Source: Aliidiomarina celeris
GTDB taxonomy: Bacteria > Pseudomonadota > Gammaproteobacteria > Enterobacterales > Alteromonadaceae
NCBI RefSeq assembly: GCF_003316875.1
Contig: NZ_QMIL01000001.1
Location: 1-64,000 of the forward strand
Length of the DNA: 64,000 nucleotides
Reading direction: 5' to 3'
Shown here in pieces: positions 8,370-13,404 of the stretch. Made by a program: the position numbers and the translations under genes. Position 1 is the first letter of the stretch. The number at the start of each line of letters is the position of its first letter. The notes under the pieces were generated by a model. The model was not told the origin of the DNA. It was given only the letters and a program-made list of their open reading frames with translations, and ran no database searches.

Positions 8370-8870
8370 ATGTTAAGTGTAGAACTCCAGAGCGCCATTG
8401 CTAATCTGAAAATAAACGATGTTTATATCGATAAGATTGATGCTGTTGTCACAGACCGTTCTTTCAATTTCGATGAACAAAAATTCGATATTGAGCACAA
8501 GTTTGGTGTTAAGGCTTTTGAACTTAAAGATTTACAGGAGCAAAAAGCGGTTTGCTTTTCTTTCGAAGCAGGCGTGCGATGGCTCTCAAGCCCAAAGCGT
8601 TCGAATGAAACCGACGATGATAAAGACCAACAAGTCATAGCTCGAATCGAGTGTGTCATTGTTGGCTGTTATCTTATGAAAGAATTGGTCAGTGAAGAAG
8701 CACTCCGAGAGTTTGCGATTAAAAACTGTGGTTTTCACGTATGGCCATACTGGCGCGAGTTCTTAACGAGTCAAAGCGAACGTCTACGGTTACCACGCGT
8801 GATGCTGCCGATAACCCAGTTCCAAGCCCTTAACGATGGCGAACCGAAGAAATCAGGTACATCCAATTGA
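8370..8870 (+). CDS. SecB-like chaperone-fold protein
   Basis: A 166-residue protein. The C-terminal half (FAIKNCGFHVWPYWREFL, LRLPRVMLPITQFQAL) matches the pattern of SecB-family proteins (YxREx...GxP...L.P..F..L), while the N-terminus differs from export SecB. Stand-alone SecB-like proteins are known as dedicated chaperones of some toxin-antitoxin systems, and the surroundings (AbiE, restriction genes) would fit. It has a good binding site (GGGAGGAC) and its own start. No toxin-antitoxin pair is directly next to it, so its partner is unknown. Confidence 0.6.
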   Translation: MLSVELQSAIANLKINDVYIDKIDAVVTDRSFNFDEQKFDIEHKFGVKAFELKDLQEQKAVCFSFEAGVRWLSSPKRSNETDDDKDQQVIARIECVIVGCYLMKELVSEEALREFAIKNCGFHVWPYWREFLTSQSERLRLPRVMLPITQFQALNDGEPKKSGTSN

Positions 8871-9251
8871 TCTCCTGAAAAACAGCACCCACATCAGGAG
8901 AGTATTTGTATGACGAAGATCCGGCTAGTAAGTCAGGTATGCTAAATATTTTGGAGCCGCTCGGTAAGGTTCAGTTGGCTATCATGGTGAATGAAAGTAC
9001 TTTGCCCGGAGCTTCAAAGTAGTAGTGCTGTAAACCTAGTGAGTGTTTCTGTATGCAGGAGCACTTGCTGAGCGGCACTCTGTGGCCCAAGAAAGAAATA
9101 CTCACATTACTCTCTCGGTCTGGTTATCTCCTACAGGATTGAATAATAAACTCCGTTATGTGGCTTTTATCTTAAAATCCTCAGGCGTCAAATTGTGTCG
9201 TTCAACGTCTTTATCGTTAAAGCGACACAACCGATCGGCCTAAGCTTCTAA

Positions 9252-9488
9252 ACTGCCCAAAAAACGCCACTGTTAGCTTATGAGCACGCGCGAAATTGGG
9301 CGGATCGGTTGCACCGATTTGCCGACAACGCCGAACAAGCAAAGGAAAACATTCTGTTCGCTGTTGAGCCGCCAACGGAAGAAACCCACGTTACCGCGTT
9401 CAATGAAGCATTAGCGTTCATTATCGACCAAGGCATGCAAACCGCTACAGACGACAACGCAATCATCGAGTTTGCGAAGCTTAATTAA
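9252..9488 (+). pseudogene. 3' gene fragment, unrecognised
   Basis: An open frame with protein-like composition and no start codon (bounded upstream by TAA at 9249) runs to TAA at 9486-9488. It reads PLLAYEHARNWADRLHRFA, then FAVEPPTEETHVTAFNEALA, and ends EFAKLN. It is acidic and helical in character. No family is recognised; it looks like the tail of a lost gene. Confidence 0.4.
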
Positions 9489-9579
9489 CAAGCCCACAGC
9501 CGCTTAGCAATCAGGAAGAAATATACAAGCGTCATCCCTTGTGAGCGAGCGGATGAACAGCTGAACCTGAAAAATGAGA

Positions 9580-9619
9580 GCCGACGCGTACATTACCGAA
9601 GTAATGAAGAGGCGTCGGG
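9580..9619. repeat. two-level hairpin with CGAA loop
   Basis: CCGACGC (9581-9587) pairs with GCGTCGG (9612-9618), and inside them CATTAC (9591-9596) pairs with GTAATG (9601-9606) around the loop CGAA. There is no T-run. It resembles REP-type or mobile-element hairpins, but no other copy was seen in the window. Confidence 0.4.
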
Positions 9620-9679
9620 CGTATTAATAAGAAGTATAAGCGAACCTAGACAGTAGTCACATAAGTTTTTTAATGGGCA

Positions 9680-9708
9680 GGCTTGGTTTGCTGAAGGTGA
9701 CTGGGAAG
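9680..9708 (+). pseudogene. hsdR 5' remnant
   Basis: Aligned by eye, this 29-base stretch matches about 24 bases of 4826-4854 in hsdR, and its plus-strand translation (AWFAEGDWE) parallels the HsdR residues LAWFAEGGWE at positions 11-20. It is probably the trace of a second, deleted type I restriction gene or a partial duplication. Confidence 0.35.
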
Positions 9709-9853
9709 TATCACTTTTATGAAAATAATGCGCCAGTACTACGCTGCAAGCAGCCGCATATCAGCTCAACGCACTGCACACTATCAACTTGCTCAATGGC
9801 CTAAAGCCGTTTATGGTCTACTTTATCGAATAAATAATCAGCAAGCATGGGAA

Positions 9854-9985
9854 TGCAAACGAGCATGCGCGTTTCGAACCACGCGAACACAGGGAGCCGT
9901 TCATGAAATCCTCAGTATTCATCGACCCTACAAGCCGTTTTTGGTTCTTGATACACCGCGCATGCTTAGTATACAAATGTTACGC
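9854..9985 (+). other. possible divergent attC or insertion point of cassette C
   Basis: Core GTTACGC (9979-9985) exactly complements the inverse core of the next attC, so a cassette begins here. Upstream, AGCATGCGCG (9862-9871) and CGCGCATGCT (9957-9966) form a perfect 10-base inverted repeat, and TGCAAAC (9854-9860) could be an inverse core. Spacing to the core is wider than usual, so a secondary integration site is the alternative. Confidence 0.35.
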
Positions 9986-10317
9986 GTAAAAGAACTTTGA
10001 GAAATGTTGAAAAGAGATGAGATACGAGCTTAGAAAGAAAATTGCTGAGGTTTGCGCCAAGAAGATTCTTCTCAAAGGTGATTCGGTCGGAGTATCATTT
10101 TATGCATTCTTTGCCAATAAAAACGATGACCCAGAGCTTCTAATGGAAGCTGCAACCTGGTGGATTGAGACACACCAGCTCGACCATTTTGAAAAGGCGC
10201 TGAAAATCAAGAGAATGGTAGAGGCGGGGCTTTGACGCAGATCCGGCGTAACAAAGCCATTAAGTTCGCGCACTTCGTGCGCCGGACCTCGTTTCACTCG
10301 GCCGCTTATGGCTGGCG
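9980..10317 (+). mobile_element. integron gene cassette C
   Basis: Core GTTACGC (9979-9985) pairs with inverse core GCGTAAC (10246-10252) of the downstream attC. The cassette is small and holds one short gene. Confidence 0.75.
10017..10235 (+). CDS. small cassette protein, 72 residues
   Basis: The reading frame starts with ATG after GAAAAGAG and ends 10 bases before the attC, the usual cassette layout. The protein is charged, lacks a signal or membrane segment and looks helical (ELRKKIAEVCAKKIL, then WWIETHQLDHFEKALKIKR). I do not recognise a family. Its reality rests mainly on the cassette boundaries. Confidence 0.6.
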   Translation: MRYELRKKIAEVCAKKILLKGDSVGVSFYAFFANKNDDPELLMEAATWWIETHQLDHFEKALKIKRMVEAGL

Positions 10318-10323
10318 TTAAGC
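10246..10323 (+). other. attC site 3
   Basis: Inverse core GCGTAAC (10246-10252), core GTTAAGC (10317-10323, a perfect GTTRRRY match), and complementary inner arms (AAAGCCATTAAG with CTTATGGCTG). At 78 bases it is a short attC, unlike the long Vibrio-type site at 122-246, so the cassettes have mixed origins. Confidence 0.9.
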
Positions 10324-10800
10324 CAAAAGGAATTCCGTGAATAAAGAGTTGCAAGAAATTCTGGCGGCAGCCAAAGACGTTGCTGTTCGCTTCAAAAATT
10401 TGACGGGTAAGCCACTTGGGATCACGGGCGAAATAGCTGAATTCAGCGCCGCCAAATTGCTTGCTTTGGAGTTGGCGGAGGCAAGGCAGGCTGGTTACGA
10501 CGCTATCGATAGTTCAGGCCGAAAGATCCAAATCAAAGGTCGGTGCCTGCCAGAGAAGCCAGGGCCCGGGCAACGACTCGGATCAATTCGTCTCGATCAT
10601 GAATGGGATAGTGTCCTTTTGGTTTTGCTGGACCAAAGTTTTGAGGTCATAGAAATGTGGGAGGCCGACCGTCCCGCAGTGCAAGAGGCAATCCTTGCTC
10701 CGGGCTCCAAAGCGCGAAATGAGCGGGGTGCCCTGGCTATTGGAAAATTCAAACAGATCGGAACCAAGGTGTGGCCTACAGACAAGGCTTAACAACGGCG
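10318..10800 (+). mobile_element. integron gene cassette D
   Basis: Core GTTAAGC (10317-10323) pairs exactly with inverse core GCTTAAC (10787-10793). The cassette's attC is reduced to 20 bases. Confidence 0.8.
10337..10792 (+). CDS. DUF6998 protein, candidate PD-(D/E)xK nuclease
   Basis: A 151-residue protein recognised as DUF6998-like: KPLGITGEIAEFSAAKLL, then YDAIDSSGRKIQIKGRC and SKARNERGALAIGKF. The order Glu (GEIAE), Asp (YDAID) and Q-x-K (IQIKGR) has the shape of a PD-(D/E)xK nuclease core, so a restriction-like or DNA repair activity is possible; this is inference. The start is GTG with AAAAGGAATT upstream. The stop codon lies inside the inverse core of the collapsed attC, and the next gene begins 21 bases later. 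Confidence 0.7.
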   Translation: MNKELQEILAAAKDVAVRFKNLTGKPLGITGEIAEFSAAKLLALELAEARQAGYDAIDSSGRKIQIKGRCLPEKPGPGQRLGSIRLDHEWDSVLLVLLDQSFEVIEMWEADRPAVQEAILAPGSKARNERGALAIGKFKQIGTKVWPTDKA

Positions 10801-10806
10801 TTAGGA
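10787..10806 (+). other. collapsed attC (20 bp) joining cassettes D and E
   Basis: Inverse core GCTTAAC (10787-10793) is followed after only 6 bases by core GTTAGGA (10800-10806). Both match their partner core sites perfectly, so the cassette borders are genuine, but the whole inner stem-loop needed for recombination is missing. The inverse core overlaps the stop of the upstream gene and the core supplies the AGGAG binding site of the next. Confidence 0.75.
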
Positions 10807-11395
10807 GTATCGGATGAAGCTGACCCTATTTCTTTTTGCGGTGGCGCCTTTTTTCGTGTTTGCTCAATTGACATCGGAACAAGAGGCAATGTTTGAGCGA
10901 ATGGAGGAGATAGATCGCTATATTCACCGTGCTCCGATATTCCTAGATCGCTCCTCCCAGAAGAGCCTTCGATCAACCGGGGAGATTCGTGATGAAAGCT
11001 GTGATGAGGTCGAGAACCCCCACGCGAATGGTCTTTTGACGTATTGCACTATTCAGTTTCAAGGAGATCTGGAAGTTCGGTATCGCGTATTTGGTGAGCC
11101 CCAAAGGCTTCATATCATTCGGGTGGATATTCAGTCTTCCCAGTGGAATTTGGAGCGTGATGTTGCGGTTGGCCAGCCACTAGAACGTGTAATTGAGGCC
11201 TTGGGGGAGCCGACGAAAAGAGAGCGAGAAAGATTGGTATACTCTGGCGAGACTGAGCAGGCAATATTCGAACTTGGTGATGGAAGCGTGACCCGGATTA
11301 GGCTGAAGTATTATGCAGGCTGAACTCCTAACCACAGCGTCAACGCGGATCGGGATTTCTGCTGACGCTCCAAAACCGACCGGTTACGCTGGGCG
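10801..11395 (+). mobile_element. integron gene cassette E
   Basis: Core GTTAGGA (10800-10806) pairs exactly with inverse core TCCTAAC (11326-11332). One gene on the plus strand. Confidence 0.85.
10814..11323 (+). CDS. secreted protein with a BamE-like repeat pattern
   Basis: A 169-residue protein with a clear signal peptide (residues 1-18, cleavage near FAQ). Two cysteines at about 58 and 74 could form a disulfide. The C-terminal part, VAVGQPLERVIEALGEPTKRE, has the G-x-x-x-x-x-V-x-x-x-x-G-x-P pattern common in SmpA/BamE-like periplasmic proteins. No exact family is known to me. The binding site AGGAG (10803-10807) lies within the core site, and translation is likely coupled to the DUF6998 gene. 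Confidence 0.6.
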   Translation: MKLTLFLFAVAPFFVFAQLTSEQEAMFERMEEIDRYIHRAPIFLDRSSQKSLRSTGEIRDESCDEVENPHANGLLTYCTIQFQGDLEVRYRVFGEPQRLHIIRVDIQSSQWNLERDVAVGQPLERVIEALGEPTKRERERLVYSGETEQAIFELGDGSVTRIRLKYYAG

Positions 11396-11401
11396 TTACA
11401 A
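11326..11401 (+). other. attC site 4
   Basis: Inverse core TCCTAAC (11326-11332) and core GTTACAA (11395-11401). Inner arms CAGCGTCAACGCGG (11335-11348) and CCGGTTACGCTG (11380-11391) are complementary with unpaired bases, as is usual for an attC. Confidence 0.9.
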
Positions 11402-11403
11402 CG

Positions 11404-11694
11404 TCATTTCTTCCGCTTCAGGTCGCGGTAGAAGTTTTCGTGTGATCCCAGAGCCATCAGCTCAAGGACAAGAGCGCCATCATCAAAACTGTAACCCAGC
11501 AGAGTCAGTTGCTTATTCATTTTGAACTTATGGACTCGTAAAAAGGCCAGGTCTCCTTTCTTCTGCTCACCACTGTTGGGATTGGCCATTAGATCCTTAA
11601 CGGCCAAATCAAGGTCTTTTTTCTGGTTGGGCTTGAGCTTCTTCACCGCTTTTTTGAAGGTAGGGGTTTGTAATACGCTGGTGGCTTTAACCAA
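11404..11694 (-). CDS. ParE/RelE-superfamily toxin
   Basis: A 96-residue basic protein with a RelE/ParE-type pattern (FKKAVKKLKPNQKKDLDLAV, then LAFLRVHKFKMNKQLTLLGY, and DGALVLELMALGSHENFYRDLKR). Proteins of this fold either cut mRNA on the ribosome or poison gyrase; the GSHENFYRDLK ending is seen in RelE-like members. It starts at TTG within the last codons of the antitoxin gene, with GGAGG nine bases before. The antitoxin gene precedes it in the same transcript. Confidence 0.82.
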   Translation of the reverse strand: MVKATSVLQTPTFKKAVKKLKPNQKKDLDLAVKDLMANPNSGEQKKGDLAFLRVHKFKMNKQLTLLGYSFDDGALVLELMALGSHENFYRDLKRKK

Positions 11695-11908
11695 AATCGT
11701 AAGCCTCCAGCTTGCCGGCGTCCCGCTCTGCTTGCGCGATGATGGCTTGCCTTACAAACTCGTAGGGTAAATCCGGGTTGTCTTCCATCATCTCGCCGAT
11801 TTTTGCCCAATGTTCTATTTGCTTGGGCGGGGTTCTATTAAGTGCTTTAGCTATAATGGTGGCTTTTTCAATAAGGTTTTGATCTAAGCGAATGCTCTTG
11901 GTAGCCAT
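11687..11908 (-). CDS. ParD-like antitoxin
   Basis: A 73-residue protein whose N-terminus (KSIRLDQNLIEKATIIAKAL, RTPPKQIEHWAKIG) matches ParD-like ribbon-helix-helix antitoxins (PF11903 type). The C-terminal tail would bind and neutralise the toxin encoded next. It has a good binding site (AGGAGGT) and overlaps the toxin gene by 8 bases. A palindrome upstream is the likely autoregulatory operator. Confidence 0.82.
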   Translation of the reverse strand: MATKSIRLDQNLIEKATIIAKALNRTPPKQIEHWAKIGEMMEDNPDLPYEFVRQAIIAQAERDAGKLEAYDFG

Positions 11909-11935
11909 TTGTACCTCCTACGTTGATTGTCTTAT

Positions 11936-11956
11936 ATTGTAGCAATATGCCACAAT
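11936..11956. promoter_or_regulatory. candidate operator of the ParD-like antitoxin
   Basis: ATTGTAGCA (11936-11944) and TGCCACAAT (11948-11956) are inverted with 8 of 9 bases matching around ATA. The site is 28 bases upstream of the antitoxin start on the minus strand, where a promoter should lie. Confidence 0.5.
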
Positions 11957-11965
11957 TGAGACAAG

Positions 11966-12038
11966 TTGTAACAAGACGCTGTTGTCGGACTGCTTTTCCG
12001 CTGGTGCTACAAAACAGCCGCAAAGAGCGGCGTTAGCT
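11966..12038 (+). other. attC site 5
   Basis: Inverse core TTGTAAC (11966-11972) and core GTTAGCT (12032-12038). Inner arms around GTCGGACTG and CAGCCGC are partly complementary. The site separates the reverse toxin-antitoxin cassette from the next one. Confidence 0.82.
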
Positions 12039-12054
12039 GGAATTGCCTTACCCA

Positions 12055-12076
12055 AAGTGATACTATAGTGTCACTT
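12055..12076. promoter_or_regulatory. candidate promoter-operator of the Phd/YefM-type antitoxin
   Basis: AAGTGA, ACTATAGT and TCACTT make a 22-base palindrome with one mismatched pair. TATAGT (12064-12069) inside it could be the -10 element, with TTGCCT (12043-12048) upstream. Binding of the antitoxin here would block transcription. Confidence 0.5.
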
Positions 12077-12099
12077 GAAATTTAGAACAGGGTGAACCC

Positions 12100-12357
12100 A
12101 TGAAAGTTGAGCTAGTTACGAACCTCAAGCGCCAAGCTACAAAGATTCTGGCAGATCTGCGCTTGTCGAAAGAGCCCGTATTGATTACGGAGCATGGCCA
12201 GCCATCTGCATACCTTGTTGATGTGCAAGATTATGAATTCATGCAGCGTCGGCTTGAGCTGCTTGAGGGGCTCTCTCGGGGAGAGCGTGCTGTACTTGAG
12301 GGAAGAACGTATAGCCAAAGTGAGGCCAGAGAGAAAATGAGTAAATGGCTGAAGTAA
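12100..12357 (+). CDS. Phd/YefM-family antitoxin
   Basis: An 85-residue antitoxin with the Phd/YefM DNA-binding N-terminus (NLKRQATKILADL, EPVLITEHGQPSAYLVDVQDYE) and an acidic-helical tail for toxin binding. It overlaps the toxin gene by 13 bases. A palindrome lies over its promoter. Binding site AGGGTGAACCC precedes the ATG. Confidence 0.88.
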   Translation: MKVELVTNLKRQATKILADLRLSKEPVLITEHGQPSAYLVDVQDYEFMQRRLELLEGLSRGERAVLEGRTYSQSEAREKMSKWLK

Positions 12358-12647
12358 TCTGGACAGAGCCAGCCCTCCAAGAACTTGATGCTATTGCTGA
12401 GTATATTGCTTTGGACAATCCTGCTGCCGCAAGCGATCTCGTTAAGGAAGTTTTCGGTAAGGCAGAGCGTTTGGAAAATTTCCCCAAATCGGGGCGAATT
12501 CCTCCAGAGCTCCCGGATTCGGTATACAGGGAGGTAGTGGTTCCACCGTGTCGCATTTTTTATCGTGAGGATGAGCAGCGGGTTCTCGTCCTCTATGTCA
12601 TGCGAGAGGAGCGGCAACTTCGTGCGTTCATGCTTGGAAACAGCTAA
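12345..12647 (+). CDS. ParE/RelE-family toxin
   Basis: A 100-residue toxin of the plasmid-stabilisation ParE type: WTEPALQELDAIAEYIALD at the N-terminus, FPKSGRIPPEL in the middle and CRIFYREDEQRVLVLYVMRE towards the end. ParE proteins commonly inhibit DNA gyrase. It is translationally coupled with the antitoxin and its stop lies next to the attC inverse core. Confidence 0.88.
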   Translation: MAEVIWTEPALQELDAIAEYIALDNPAAASDLVKEVFGKAERLENFPKSGRIPPELPDSVYREVVVPPCRIFYREDEQRVLVLYVMREERQLRAFMLGNS

Positions 12648-12711
12648 CAATCTGCGTCATTCGGGGTTTTCGACCCCTGCGACGCTCACAAGTTCGCATG
12701 TTCCATTAGCT
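12642..12711 (+). other. degenerate attC site 6
   Basis: Inverse core AGCTAAC (12642-12648) is perfect. The inner part has paired GCGTC/GACGC and CGGGG/CCCC segments. The expected core is not canonical: ATTAGCT (12705-12711) fits except for its first base. This attC probably no longer recombines and marks the end of the array. Confidence 0.5.
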
Positions 12712-12739
12712 GTACAAGTTGGTTTTTTAGTCATATACT
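12711..12739 (+). promoter_or_regulatory. candidate promoter/operator of yefM-yoeB
   Basis: TGTACA (12711-12716), the core of known YefM operators, is placed 17 bases before TATACT (12734-12739), so it may serve both as -35 element and repressor site. A second GTACAT lies near 12755. Confidence 0.45.
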
Positions 12740-12769
12740 TGTCTCATTAAACGTACATGTGGAGGTTTT

Positions 12770-13024
12770 ATGAGAATTGTATCTTTTACCGAAGCTAGAA
12801 ATAGCTTGAAGAGCGTTTTGGATGCTGTTGTTAATGACGCAGATACAACCGTGATCACGCGTCGTGATTCTGAAGATGCCGTTGTTATGTCACTGGATTA
12901 TTACAATAGCTTAATGGAAACGGTTCATTTACTTCGTTCTCCGGCAAATGCTGAGCACTTACATCGTTCAATTGCTCAGTTTAAAGCGGGTAAGGTGAGC
13001 CAAAGAGATTTAATCGATGAGTAG
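12770..13024 (+). CDS. yefM: YefM antitoxin
   Basis: An 84-residue YefM: MRIVSFTEARNSLKSVLDAV, then DTTVITRRDSEDAVVMSLDYYNSLMETVHLL, both typical. It binds and inhibits YoeB and represses the operon. It has a strong binding site (GGAGGTTTT) and overlaps yoeB by 8 bases. No attC follows the pair. Confidence 0.93.
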   Translation: MRIVSFTEARNSLKSVLDAVVNDADTTVITRRDSEDAVVMSLDYYNSLMETVHLLRSPANAEHLHRSIAQFKAGKVSQRDLIDE

Positions 13025-13280
13025 TCGTTTATTATCTTGGACTGATGAATCTTGGAATGATTATGTTTATTGGCAGACGCAAGACAAGAAAACACTTAAA
13101 CGTATAAATAAACTCATCACGGATGTTAAGCGTTCTCCTTTCGAGGGCATAGGTAAACCTGAACCACTAAAAGAAAATTTATCTGGTTTTTGGTCGCGAC
13201 GAATAGATGATACGAATAGGCTAGTTTATGCGGTTGATGATAGTGCTATCACAATCATTTCTTGCCGTTACCACTATTAA
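13017..13280 (+). CDS. yoeB: YoeB ribosome-dependent mRNA interferase toxin
   Basis: An 87-residue YoeB, including WTDESWNDYVYWQTQDKK, the FEGIGKPEPLK segment, WSRRIDDTNRLVY and the C-terminal CRYHY end with the catalytic His. It cuts mRNA in the ribosomal A site. All usual active residues are visible. It is the last accessory gene before the sbcDC locus. Confidence 0.94.
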   Translation: MSSRLLSWTDESWNDYVYWQTQDKKTLKRINKLITDVKRSPFEGIGKPEPLKENLSGFWSRRIDDTNRLVYAVDDSAITIISCRYHY

Positions 13281-13344
13281 TTTAGGCTTTATCGTCAGGC
13301 TGAGAATATCGTTCCTGCGTAAACCCTACGCTTAGGCACGACGC

Positions 13345-13381
13345 AAAAAACGCACCTACAGGAAACTGAGGTGCGTTTTTT
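13345..13381. terminator. bidirectional terminator between yoeB and sbcC
   Basis: A perfect 13-base stem (13345-13357 with 13369-13381) whose outer part is A6 on one side and T6 on the other, so it can end transcription from both convergent genes. Confidence 0.88.
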
Positions 13382-13404
13382 TGTGGTTGTAAGAGCGCCG
13401 CTAT

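Larger units (their letters stand above)
8871..9978. other. about 1.1 kb without a convincing gene; decayed DNA
   Basis: Only short open frames without family features are seen. Three things stand out: a gene-like fragment at 9252-9488, a structured hairpin at 9580-9619, and a stretch at 9680-9708 resembling the 5' end of hsdR. Together they suggest remnants of former restriction or mobile genes. Confidence 0.5.
11396..12032 (-). mobile_element. integron gene cassette F (reverse-oriented toxin-antitoxin)
   Basis: Core GTTACAA (11395-11401) pairs exactly with inverse core TTGTAAC (11966-11972). Both genes are on the minus strand, against the cassette direction, so they must use their own promoter. 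Confidence 0.85.
12033..12711 (+). mobile_element. integron gene cassette G (toxin-antitoxin)
   Basis: Core GTTAGCT (12032-12038) pairs exactly with inverse core AGCTAAC (12642-12648). The 3' end of its attC is degenerate, so the right border is uncertain. Confidence 0.75.

Noticed and set aside
9043-9243. Open frame of 66 codons on the plus strand
   Set aside because: No binding site, no family pattern, and it lies in decayed DNA between fragments.
9719-10000. Open frame of 93 codons before cassette C
   Set aside because: Odd composition, no features, and it crosses the cassette border at 9979, so it is unlikely to be a true gene.
11313-11525. Open frame running through attC site 4
   Set aside because: It reads through the recombination site and against the toxin gene; a chance frame.
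12231-12650. Minus-strand open frames across the Phd/ParE toxin-antitoxin genes
   Set aside because: Antisense to two clearly identified genes and without their own start signals.
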